Source: CAYUXF01 sp964448755 (lineage in GTDB: Bacteria > Margulisbacteria > Termititenacia > Termititenacales > CAYUXF01). From it: DNA of 27,210 bases. Below are positions 8,878 through 16,195 of this stretch, one piece after another. The notes beneath the pieces were generated by a model. That model was given only the letters and a program-made list of their open reading frames with translations, ran no database searches and had not been told where the DNA came from. Positions within the stretch are counted from its first letter, which is position 1. Each line of letters starts with the position of its first letter. The translations under genes and the position numbers were made by a program. The stretch covers positions 1-27,210 of the forward strand of contig CAYUXF010000020.1 of assembly GCA_964448755.1 (NCBI GenBank), read 5' to 3'.

Positions 8878-10220
8878 CAACCGCCAGCCGCTTCCACCGC
8901 CAGCTCATCTATCCGCTCGGCCAGTTGAGCTATTGCTATTTTGGTGTTTTCTTCAGTTAGGTTTTCCGGAATAGGGAACGGCTCGCCAACTAAGAGCACA
9001 TACTTAGAAAAAAGTTTTGGCAAATGGTACTTATCCCAGCGTTTTTTTAAAATTACTTTTTTATCGTAATAACAACCAACAGGAACTATTAAAGCATTGC
9101 TCTTCTGGGCAATACTAAAGACACCGCTTTTCGGCGCATGGTAAGGACCGTTCGGCCCATCAAGCGCTATAACGCCATCGTGCCCTTCGCGCAGATATTT
9201 AATAAATTGGATCGTCCCCTTAGCCGAACAGCGGTCTGTGGGATCATCAGAAATTCCAAATGTTTTATAGCCAAAATGTCTGGCCATTGCACCCAAGACA
9301 TCGCCTTTAGCCGAATTCTCTATTAAAATACCGGCCTTACGGCGCCTGTAATACCAAAAGCAGCCGGCGGTAGCCTCATGCCAAACACAGAAGATCAAGT
9401 TCTTCCCGTCTTTTTTTAGTTCGGCCAGTTTAGGTTCCGGATCATTGGCAATTCTGGCGGTCATCCCTATAACATAATAAGCGACAATTAAAAAAAACTT
9501 CCGCAAGAACTGTCTGAGCCCTCTTCTTTGCGCCGCCTCTTTCCTCGCCGCTATTTCTTTTTTGCCCTGCTCTGCCGCCTGCTCATTGATCTTCTCCAGT
9601 TCGTTCTTGATCTCCTCTAATAAAAACGGCATATTCTCATCATTGACCGGCTTAGACGGATAATAAGGCTCACCGATCTCCAGCCAATATTTAGAAATAA
9701 AAGGATACGGCAGCTGGAATTTATCCCAGCGGTTTTTAAAAATTATTTTTTTAGAATACCAAACTCCGGCGGGAATAATTAAAAGATCTGCTTTTTCCGC
9801 TATTTTAAAAACGCCGGGCTTAGGAACATGGTAGGGACCGTTAGGGCCATCGATAGCGATATTGCCGTCATGGCCGCCCTCGCGCAAATACTTAATAAAG
9901 GCTATTGTCCCTCTAATAGAGACCTTGTCACCGGGGTTATCGGTCACACCGAACTCTTTAAAACCAAAGCTGCGGACCGCCGCGGCAAAATTATCGCCTT
10001 TTTCTGAAGCCTCTCTTAACAAACCCAGGCTGCGGCCACGGTAAAAATAAATAGGCATGGCAATACTCTCATGCCATAAAATGAACATTAAATTTTTGCC
10101 GTATTTATTCTTTAATTCCGCTATTTTTTTAGCCGGATCATTTAACGGCTTACACGTCGGACCAAAGAGATGCCAGTTAGATATAACAAAGGCTCTTTTT
10201 AATAGATTTTTTATTTTCAT
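8874..10220 (-). CDS. Fused tandem DUF374 lysophospholipid acyltransferase-like protein
   Basis: The 448-residue protein consists of two consecutive DUF374 domains (about 25-205 and 255-435) joined by a basic helical linker. Each copy has a WHE motif (W49-E51; W280-E282), a RG/RR segment, a DGPNGPYH motif (from D124 and D354) and a KPGVF/KSGVF-like segment. The WHE motif takes the place of the HX4D-type motif of the LPLAT fold. Members are predicted membrane-associated acyltransferases of lipid or lipid A type; substrate and acyl donor are unknown. Ordinary family members have a single domain of about 200-230 residues, so this is a duplication-fusion. Both copies retain the motifs. No Shine-Dalgarno is evident before the ATG; a TATATT lies 11 bases upstream. 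The 3' end overlaps the convergent phosphatase gene by four bases. Confidence 0.8.
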   Translation of the reverse strand: MKIKNLLKRAFVISNWHLFGPTCKPLNDPAKKIAELKNKYGKNLMFILWHESIAMPIYFYRGRSLGLLREASEKGDNFAAAVRSFGFKEFGVTDNPGDKVSIRGTIAFIKYLREGGHDGNIAIDGPNGPYHVPKPGVFKIAEKADLLIIPAGVWYSKKIIFKNRWDKFQLPYPFISKYWLEIGEPYYPSKPVNDENMPFLLEEIKNELEKINEQAAEQGKKEIAARKEAAQRRGLRQFLRKFFLIVAYYVIGMTARIANDPEPKLAELKKDGKNLIFCVWHEATAGCFWYYRRRKAGILIENSAKGDVLGAMARHFGYKTFGISDDPTDRCSAKGTIQFIKYLREGHDGVIALDGPNGPYHAPKSGVFSIAQKSNALIVPVGCYYDKKVILKKRWDKYHLPKLFSKYVLLVGEPFPIPENLTEENTKIAIAQLAERIDELAVEAAGGC

Positions 10221-10266
10221 TGGTTATTTTTAATATACTTTTTTAATAATGGCAAGAAGAAACTCA

Positions 10267-10366
10267 CCGCTTATCTCGATACTATTCGCTTAATGCGAAT
10301 CACTCGATAAGCGGCTAACCCGAACTCCGAGTGCCAGCAAAGCTGGTGTATCGAGGAGAGAGGGTT
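10267..10366 (-). repeat. Pair of compound stem-loops downstream of oadB
   Basis: Between oadB and the DUF374 gene lie two adjacent interrupted palindromes. The first (10267-10314) has nine-base arms CCGCTTATC/GATAAGCGG around an inner six-base stem ATTCGC/GCGAAT with loop TTAAT. The second (10317-10366) has nested stems AACCC/GGGTT, CTCC/GGAG and CCAGC/GCTGG with an AAA loop, and touches the oadB stop codon. No T-tract follows either hairpin in the direction of oadB transcription, so it is not a textbook intrinsic terminator. The core TATCGAG or its complement recurs three times. It may be a dispersed palindromic repeat, or an RNA element that terminates or protects the oad transcript. Confidence 0.6.
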
Positions 10367-11505
10367 TACGCGAACACCGCCAGCAATACACCCGCGGCAA
10401 CCGCCGACCCAATAACACCGGAGACGTTCGGCCCCATGGCGTGCATCATTAAAAAGTTATGCGGATCTGCTTCTAAACCAAGTTTATTAGAAATTCTCGC
10501 CGCCATGGGAACAGCAGAAACACCGGCCGAACCAATTAGCGGATTTACTTTATTTTTTGAAAACTTATTCATCAGTTTAGCCATTAAAATGCCGGCAGCG
10601 GTTCCAATAGAAAAAGCCACTAACCCAAGCATCAAAATACCCAGCGTCTGAATAGTTAAAAATTTACCCGCTTCAAGTTTAGAACCTACCGCTAAACCGA
10701 GACAAATAGTTACAATATTAATAAGTGCGTTCTTGGCAGTATCAGCCAGGCGGTTAGTCTGACCGCACTCATTGATCAAGTTGCCAAACATCAGGGCCCC
10801 GATCAAAGGTGTGGCATCTGGCAATAAAACAGCACAAAGCAAAAGGACCACTATAGAAAAGAGAATTTTTTCAATTTTAGTTACATGGCGCAGCTGCTTC
10901 ATTTTTATTTTGCGCTCAGTCTCGTTAGTTAACCAGCGCATAATAGGCGGCTGAATGATCGGCACCAGCGCCATATATGAATAAGCGGCCACAGCAATAG
11001 CGCCCAAAAGTTCCGGTGCCAATCTGGACGTAACAAAAATAGCAGTCGGACCATCAGCGCCGCCAATGATACCGATAGAGGCCGCCTGTTTTAAGGTAAA
11101 GTTCATGCCAGGCAAAGCGATAGCGCCGATCAGCGTGGTAAAAATACCAAACTGCGCCGCGCCGCCCAAAAGAGCCAGCCGCGGATTGGCGATCAGCGGA
11201 CCGAAATCGGTCATCGCCCCGACGCCCATAAAAATGAGCAGCGGAAAAACACCGGTCTTAATACCAAAGTTATAAATATAATAGAGAAAACCGCCCGGCT
11301 CTGAAATACCCGCCACCGGTATATTAGAAAGCAGTCCGCCGAAACCGATCGGGATCAAAAGTAGCGGCTCAAAGCCTTTGACAATACCAAGATAGAGAAG
11401 AACACAGCAGACAATTATCATAATAATATTCGGCAGTGTAAAATTCATCAAGCCGGTACTGTGAAAAATATTAGCAAAAACATGTCCTAAATTTATAGCT
11501 TCCAT
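10366..11505 (-). CDS. oadB: Sodium-pumping oxaloacetate decarboxylase beta subunit
   Basis: The 379-residue, highly hydrophobic polytopic membrane protein has the family hallmarks: a GFGGLLSN segment (about 54-61), GAMTDFGPLIANP (about 97-109) and GGADGPTAIF, whose D151 corresponds to the conserved aspartate required for decarboxylation-coupled sodium transport. The beta subunit decarboxylates carboxybiotin and exports sodium ions. The same family serves methylmalonyl-CoA and glutaconyl-CoA decarboxylases, but the neighbouring OadA and PEP carboxykinase favour oxaloacetate. The start is supported by GGAG seven bases upstream. It is the last gene of the pckA-birA-oadGAB block and is separated from oadA by a palindromic element. 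Confidence 0.92.
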   Translation of the reverse strand: MEAINLGHVFANIFHSTGLMNFTLPNIIMIIVCCVLLYLGIVKGFEPLLLIPIGFGGLLSNIPVAGISEPGGFLYYIYNFGIKTGVFPLLIFMGVGAMTDFGPLIANPRLALLGGAAQFGIFTTLIGAIALPGMNFTLKQAASIGIIGGADGPTAIFVTSRLAPELLGAIAVAAYSYMALVPIIQPPIMRWLTNETERKIKMKQLRHVTKIEKILFSIVVLLLCAVLLPDATPLIGALMFGNLINECGQTNRLADTAKNALINIVTICLGLAVGSKLEAGKFLTIQTLGILMLGLVAFSIGTAAGILMAKLMNKFSKNKVNPLIGSAGVSAVPMAARISNKLGLEADPHNFLMMHAMGPNVSGVIGSAVAAGVLLAVFA

Positions 11506-11519
11506 TTATATCTCCTCAG

Positions 11520-11600
11520 CTCACCCTCCCCTTGAAAAGAAAGGTATTTTTCTCACTTTTATTCCCCCTCTCTTCATAAGAGAGGGGGACAGGGGGTGAG
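11520..11600. repeat. Palindromic element between oadA and oadB
   Basis: A perfect 11-base stem CCCCCTCTCTT/AAGAGAGGGGG (11564-11574 and 11578-11588) with a three-base loop is enclosed, asymmetrically, by seven-base outer arms CTCACCC (11520-11526) and GGGTGAG (11594-11600). The C/G-rich, strand-asymmetric style resembles REP-type or MITE-like dispersed palindromes. It abuts the oadA stop codon and ends just before the oadB ribosome-binding site. In the transcript the hairpin could tune the OadA to OadB ratio. It lacks a following T-tract on the coding strand. Confidence 0.7.
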
Positions 11601-13397
11601 TTACCCTAGTGTCGCCAGCAACTGATTTGAACCGATCGCATCGCCAGCTTTAACACTCAGCGAAACAATAACACCATCGCGCGGCGCTTTAATTTCCGTC
11701 TCCATTTTCATCGCTTCAATGATCAAAATAACTTCATCTTTAACTACTCTTTTACCAGCTTCGCGCAATACTCTAATAATAGTGCCAGGAAAAGGAGTTC
11801 TGATCTCCACAGCGTCAGCGGTCGGCTCAACAGCACCGGCAGCGCTGGTATCTGGCATACCCTCTTCTATCGCTATCTCGTATTTTTTGCCGTCAACAGT
11901 CACCATATTATCTTTTAACATTACCGGATATTTTTTGCCGTTAACAGTTACCATATAATTATCGGACTGTTTTTTAGCTTCTTCTTTTGTTTTAGCTATT
12001 TTTCTGACACCAACTTTGGCCTCTCCTTTTAAGAAAAGGATACCCTTCTCTTTACAGGCAGCGGCAATAAAAATATTCTCTTCGGTTTCAGGCAGCGCGC
12101 TTTCTTTGAGCATTTTTTTAGCTGCTTCAACTCCTTTAGATGCATCTTTGTCATTGATATCCACTACTTTTTCAGTTGTCGGCTGTAAACCCATTTTTTC
12201 CGCAGCCAGTTTTACCAGCTCAGGATCAGGCTCTACCGGCGTCTTGCCGAAATAACCGAGCACCATTTTGCCGTAACCTTCGGCAAATTTTTCCCAGGGG
12301 CCGAACATTACGTTATTAAAAGCCTGCTGAAAATAGAATTGAGAGACCGGTGTAACAGAAGTTCCAAACCCGCCGCGACGGACAACTTCGCTCATCGCCT
12401 TAATTACTTCAGGGTATTTATCTAAGATACCATTATCTCTCATCATCTGTGTATTGGCAGTCAACGCTCCGCCAGGCATCGGCGACATCGGAATGATCGG
12501 CGATACAGCTTTAGCCTCAGGCGGCATAAAGTAATCTTTCATGCACTCGGTAAAAACATCCTCAACTTTTAAGATCTTGTTCATATCAAAACCAAGATCA
12601 TATTCAGTTCCCTTGAGGGCATGCATCATCGTTAAAATATCTGGCGAACATGTTCCGCCAGAAACAGGTGCCAGTGAAAGATCAATACAATCAACACCAG
12701 CCTCGATAGCCGCTATGTAGCAGGCCACAGAAGTGCCGGCAGTTTCATGCGTATGAAACTGTACAGGAACATCAGCCGGCAGCAGTTTTTTAGCCATCTT
12801 AATTGTTTCATGAACCTTGCGCGGATTAGCTGTGCCTGAAGCGTCTTTAAAACAAACCGAGCTATACGGTATACCGGACTCAATAATTTTCTTCAAAGTT
12901 TTTTCATAGAAAGCCACATCATGCGCCCCTTCACAGCCGGGAGGAAGATCCATCATTGTGACAGTAATTTGATGTTTTAAGCCGTTATCAACAATACACT
13001 GACCGCTGTATTCCAGGTTATTGACATCGTTAAGCGCGTCAAAATTTCTAATTGTTGTCATGCCGTGTTTTTTGAACATCTTGGCATGGAGGTTAATAAT
13101 ATCTCGGCTTTGAGAATCAAGCCCGACAACATTAACACCTCTGGCCAGCGTCTGCAAATTAGCATCAGGACCAACTATCTCTCTGAATTTATCCATATTA
13201 TCAAAGGCATTCTCATTGGCATAAAAGAAGGGGCTCTGGAACATTGCGCCGCCGCCTGCCTCAAAATAAGTAATGCCAGCTTCTACTGCCGCTTTAATAG
13301 CAGGAGCATAATCGTTAAAATGGACCCTGGCGCCATAGACAGACTGAAAACCGTCCCTGAACGCTGTACACATTACATTTATTTTCTTTTTCGCCAT
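11601..13397 (-). CDS. oadA: Oxaloacetate decarboxylase alpha subunit (carboxyltransferase with biotinyl domain)
   Basis: The 598-residue protein begins with a carboxyltransferase TIM barrel. Probable metal ligands are D15 in FRDGFQS and the HTH of a FHTHETAG motif, and the carboxylatable lysine lies in CFKDASG. The middle region is the conserved PYC/OADA domain. After a linker with two VNGKKY/VDGKKY-type repeats, the C-terminal biotinyl domain carries EAMKMETEI, with biotin on K564. It transfers CO2 from oxaloacetate to biotin, giving pyruvate. The sequence is somewhat divergent (AFRDGFQS instead of the more common LRDAHQS), and the same architecture occurs in pyruvate carboxylase subunit B. 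The adjacent OadB and OadG argue for the sodium-pumping decarboxylase. AAGGAG lies eight bases before the ATG. Confidence 0.9.
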   Translation of the reverse strand: MAKKKINVMCTAFRDGFQSVYGARVHFNDYAPAIKAAVEAGITYFEAGGGAMFQSPFFYANENAFDNMDKFREIVGPDANLQTLARGVNVVGLDSQSRDIINLHAKMFKKHGMTTIRNFDALNDVNNLEYSGQCIVDNGLKHQITVTMMDLPPGCEGAHDVAFYEKTLKKIIESGIPYSSVCFKDASGTANPRKVHETIKMAKKLLPADVPVQFHTHETAGTSVACYIAAIEAGVDCIDLSLAPVSGGTCSPDILTMMHALKGTEYDLGFDMNKILKVEDVFTECMKDYFMPPEAKAVSPIIPMSPMPGGALTANTQMMRDNGILDKYPEVIKAMSEVVRRGGFGTSVTPVSQFYFQQAFNNVMFGPWEKFAEGYGKMVLGYFGKTPVEPDPELVKLAAEKMGLQPTTEKVVDINDKDASKGVEAAKKMLKESALPETEENIFIAAACKEKGILFLKGEAKVGVRKIAKTKEEAKKQSDNYMVTVNGKKYPVMLKDNMVTVDGKKYEIAIEEGMPDTSAAGAVEPTADAVEIRTPFPGTIIRVLREAGKRVVKDEVILIIEAMKMETEIKAPRDGVIVSLSVKAGDAIGSNQLLATLG

Positions 13398-13415
13398 TAT
13401 CTTTCTCCTTACTTC

Positions 13416-13628
13416 TTATTTGTTAGTATTTTTCACAGCCGCAACAATGGCCGCAATTATCGCTTCGCTATCCTCCAGCTTGGTGTCCGAGCTTGTCGAG
13501 GACTCTTTTTCCGGAAAATATTTTAGAACTAAAAAACTCATTAAATTAATGGTCAAAACCATTACGATCAAAAAACCGAAAACAACCGACATACCAGCAA
13601 TAGTTAATTGCAAACTGCTAAGCAACAT
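13416..13628 (-). CDS. oadG: Oxaloacetate decarboxylase gamma subunit
   Basis: This 70-residue protein has one N-terminal transmembrane helix (about residues 8-33) followed by a charged, flexible region and a hydrophobic alanine/isoleucine stretch near the C-terminus (AIIAAIVAAV). That is the pattern of the small OadG/MmdD-type subunits that anchor and assemble the alpha and beta subunits. An ATG at 13637 is also in frame, but GGGAG lies directly against it and nine bases before the ATG at 13628, so I choose the latter. The gene overlaps the end of birA by 11 bases and lies 18 bases upstream of oadA. Identification rests on size, membrane helix and position more than on motifs. Confidence 0.8.
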   Translation of the reverse strand: MLLSSLQLTIAGMSVVFGFLIVMVLTINLMSFLVLKYFPEKESSTSSDTKLEDSEAIIAAIVAAVKNTNK

Positions 13629-14325
13629 ATTTGACATCTCCCGCTAAAATTTTTTTCTGACCAGCGGCAGTTTCTATTAATAAACCGCCGTCATTATCGA
13701 CCTTTTTTACCACACCGGTAAAATTACCGCCCGGTGTTTCCGCCTCTATTTTCTTATCAATTATCTGCAGAGCATCCTGCCAGAGCAGTAATAGCTGAGC
13801 AAGGCCCTGTTTTTCGATCACTTTCAAAAAAGAAAAGATCTCTGCAATGACATTATTAAAGACATCTTCTCTCTCCTGTTTAACACCTAAGGCCACAGAC
13901 ATAGAGGTTGCCGGCCGATCGATCTTTGTCAGCTCGTCTCCAGTCATATTGACGTTGAGCCCGACACCGATCACCAGCCCCTGTTTATTGCTTTCGGCCA
14001 ATATGCCGCAAAGTTTTTTTTCACCGATCATGACATCGTTAGGCCATTTAAGTGTTGTATTAAGCTGATATTTTTCTTTGAGCACGGTCGAAACTGCCAG
14101 CGCAATAACAGCACTTAAAAAAGCGTTCTGTTCTATATGTAAAAAATCTTTAATGACTATAGAAAAATAAAGATTATCAGCCGGCGGAGAGACCCACTGG
14201 CGGCCCAGTCTACCGCGTCCGTCCGTTTGAGAATTGGCCAGAATTATGTCCTGATGAGAAAGCGCTGCCATTTCACGCAGCGCGTATTTGTTAGTGGAGT
14301 CTATTTCAGCAAACCTGTATATCAT
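13618..14325 (-). CDS. birA: Biotin-protein ligase, monofunctional (BirA family)
   Basis: The 235-residue enzyme activates biotin with ATP and attaches it to the acceptor lysine of carrier domains. The biotinyl-AMP binding loop is visible as GRGRLGRQW (about 38-46), followed by KWPNDVMIG (about residues 93-101) and KKLCGILAES. A small C-terminal SH3-like domain ends the protein. It lacks the N-terminal helix-turn-helix of E. coli BirA, so it should be a catalyst and not a repressor. Its location directly upstream of oadG and oadA indicates that its main client is the biotinyl domain of OadA. A GTG three bases upstream is in frame, but AAGGGG is better spaced for the ATG at 14325. Confidence 0.9.
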   Translation of the reverse strand: MIYRFAEIDSTNKYALREMAALSHQDIILANSQTDGRGRLGRQWVSPPADNLYFSIVIKDFLHIEQNAFLSAVIALAVSTVLKEKYQLNTTLKWPNDVMIGEKKLCGILAESNKQGLVIGVGLNVNMTGDELTKIDRPATSMSVALGVKQEREDVFNNVIAEIFSFLKVIEKQGLAQLLLLWQDALQIIDKKIEAETPGGNFTGVVKKVDNDGGLLIETAAGQKKILAGDVKYVA

Positions 14326-14344
14326 CACATCCCCTTTATTTAAG

Positions 14345-14388
14345 GGTTTTGCTCTGCCATAAGGATTTCATGACAGAGCAATAAAACC
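14345..14388 (-). repeat. Stem-loop between pckA and birA
   Basis: The arms GGTTTTGCTCTG (14345-14356) and CAGAGC-aat-AAAACC (14374-14388) form a bulged stem in the intercistronic region. On the transcribed strand the U-rich stretch precedes the hairpin and no T-run follows it, so a simple terminator is unlikely. It may be a processing or partial attenuation site that separates pckA expression from birA-oadGAB. Confidence 0.5.
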
Positions 14389-14396
14389 AAAAAAGA

Positions 14397-16031
14397 CTAA
14401 GCTTTTACCAAAATTCCTTCTATAACTTTTTTTACAGAAGCAGCGCACTCAGCAGGCAGAACATCAAAGCCATTGGTCTCGGCATCTCTGCTCTCAAAAA
14501 ACTTAACTCTGTCTTCCATGCGTGCTTTTAATTGTGTCAAATATTCTTTGTCTGACATGTTCGGCGAAATTTCAGATCTGACGCCAACCATTAACTGCAG
14601 ACCTTCGAGCCAGTTGCTGAACTTAGCATTACCTTCAATAATAGCCTCTACCGCACCGAGCGTATCGGCCGGTTTAACTTTCTCTTCGCCAAAGTGGCCG
14701 GTATTCAAAATATAACACTCAACGCCATTGGCCAGAAGTTCTTTAAATTTATTGTAATCTTCGGCCAGAGGATATGTTCTAAAAGGGTTAGCATAAGGCT
14801 CAACTACCAGCGCGTTAGGATCAACCCCGGGCGCTAAACGCTCAGCGGTCGTTCTTTTGGTAGCCAGTGTCGCACCGAGAGAGGCGCCGAGCACAGGATC
14901 AGTTATTTTAATTACTGCCGGCAAGGTAGGATCTTTCATCAGCCAGAAAATAGCGTTGATCTTCTCGTTGATACAATCTACTCTATTAGGTGTCCACAGC
15001 TTAGATTTAACAGCGCGGCCATTGCCATTGCGAATATCTTCTGTCACCAGTTTCTTTTTGCCGTTCTCATCTACAGAAACACCGCAGTTCTGAGCGGTTA
15101 AAATAAACTTATTGTTGTCAATATCCTCAATAGGATAATCCTGTGTTTTGTCAAAGTAAGCCGGCTCTAACGCAATAGAATAGCCCTCCTGCACATTGAT
15201 AACAAAAGCGTCATCGTGCAGTACAGTTACATCATATTTGCCGCCGTGCTTAGCGTGTGTAATTGTCGATTTGCCGGAACCGGAAAGGCCAAAAACCGCC
15301 GCAACAAAGTTATTGTTGTTATAGCGTTTTAAACCGCCATGGCAGGAGGCAAAGCCGACTTTATTAGCAGATTTCCAGGCCAATGTCAGTGTTCCTTTTT
15401 TCATTTCACCAAAGTATCTCATGCCTAAAATACAGATACAGTTGTGGTCAGGGTCAGCAAAAGAGAGCCCTAGCGGAAAATCAGGATGAGACCAGTAAGG
15501 ATCTACCAGAACAAAAATATCCTGAACATCCTGTTCTTTAGATTTTTTATACATAGCATCATACTCAGAATTTTTTGCCTGAAAATTAAGCAGCCAGGAA
15601 AGCATATTGTTCTCAAACCCTTCCGGGATACAAAGATTAGCTTTGATAATAAACTTTTCATCTAAGCCAACATAAGCCTGTGTCTTATACATTTTTTTTG
15701 AACGCATGTTATAAACAGCTTCACGTAAAATAGCAGAATAAGTTTTTTCATCTACACCTTTTGTGCCGGCGATCCTTCTGGCGGCGGCGCATCTGCCAAA
15801 AACAGTACCATCGTTAAAAAGCAATACATTGGCGTCTTTAGGCAGACCATGTGCTTCCGGTTTATAGATCGGCTGGTCTATTTCCATAGTGCCAGGCGAT
15901 TTTTTTGCCAGTTCATAAGCTTCCGCTACCGATTTAACTTCAACAACATTGTTAGCATAAAATGCCGATTCAATTGTTGTGCGGTAGGCCGAGATCTTTT
16001 TCTTGTCCGCTAAAGATATCTTACTTGACAT
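14397..16031 (-). CDS. pckA: Phosphoenolpyruvate carboxykinase, ATP type (divergent)
   Basis: The 544-residue length fits ATP-dependent PEPCK. Recognisable landmarks in order are FGR (R80, matching the substrate-binding TGR arginine), YFGEMKKG (206-213), the P-loop GLSGSGKST (248-256), the second metal site LHDDAF (D273/D274) and an NRV segment matching the conserved arginine of the NTRV motif. The enzyme interconverts oxaloacetate plus ATP with PEP, CO2 and ADP. Several motifs differ from textbook forms: LHDDAF replaces GDDEH, and the RGITEPTPTFS region is replaced by a glycine/alanine-rich segment. It is therefore a distant clade of the family. AAGGAG lies eight bases before the ATG. It leads the block that ends with the oxaloacetate decarboxylase, with its own promoter about 100 bases upstream. 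Confidence 0.88.
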   Translation of the reverse strand: MSSKISLADKKKISAYRTTIESAFYANNVVEVKSVAEAYELAKKSPGTMEIDQPIYKPEAHGLPKDANVLLFNDGTVFGRCAAARRIAGTKGVDEKTYSAILREAVYNMRSKKMYKTQAYVGLDEKFIIKANLCIPEGFENNMLSWLLNFQAKNSEYDAMYKKSKEQDVQDIFVLVDPYWSHPDFPLGLSFADPDHNCICILGMRYFGEMKKGTLTLAWKSANKVGFASCHGGLKRYNNNNFVAAVFGLSGSGKSTITHAKHGGKYDVTVLHDDAFVINVQEGYSIALEPAYFDKTQDYPIEDIDNNKFILTAQNCGVSVDENGKKKLVTEDIRNGNGRAVKSKLWTPNRVDCINEKINAIFWLMKDPTLPAVIKITDPVLGASLGATLATKRTTAERLAPGVDPNALVVEPYANPFRTYPLAEDYNKFKELLANGVECYILNTGHFGEEKVKPADTLGAVEAIIEGNAKFSNWLEGLQLMVGVRSEISPNMSDKEYLTQLKARMEDRVKFFESRDAETNGFDVLPAECAASVKKVIEGILVKA

Positions 16032-16136
16032 ATATTTGCTCCTTAATCTTTATATTTTCCGCAATTTTTTATAGTTCTCCCCTGGCCGAAAACCTGTTCC
16101 GGATAGAAAAGCCCCCTTAAAAAAATGCGAAGCCAG

Positions 16137-16165
16137 TTTATAACAAATTTACCAGAAGTATGCAA
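16137..16165 (-). promoter_or_regulatory. Sigma70-type promoter for pckA-birA-oadGAB
   Basis: TTGCAT (16165-16160) and TATAAA (16142-16137) are separated by exactly 17 bases, directly downstream of the murF stop. The predicted start near 16130 gives a leader of about 98 bases before the pckA ATG. The leader contains G-rich and C-rich segments, including CTGGC and GCCAG, which could pair over a distance. No known riboswitch is recognised. Confidence 0.6.
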
Positions 16166-16195
16166 TATAAAATTTTGAAGAATAACGGAATGAAC

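Noticed and set aside
10267..10366. CRISPR-like or tRNA-like structure
   Set aside because: There are two different nested hairpins with no regular repeat-spacer pattern, and no anticodon arm or acceptor stem can be drawn.
11520..11600. Intrinsic terminator between oadA and oadB
   Set aside because: No T-tract follows the hairpin on the transcribed strand, and oadB needs the same transcript or a new promoter that is not seen.
13629..13637. Upstream ATG for oadG
   Set aside because: GGGAG directly abuts it; the ATG at 13628 has a normal nine-base spacing.
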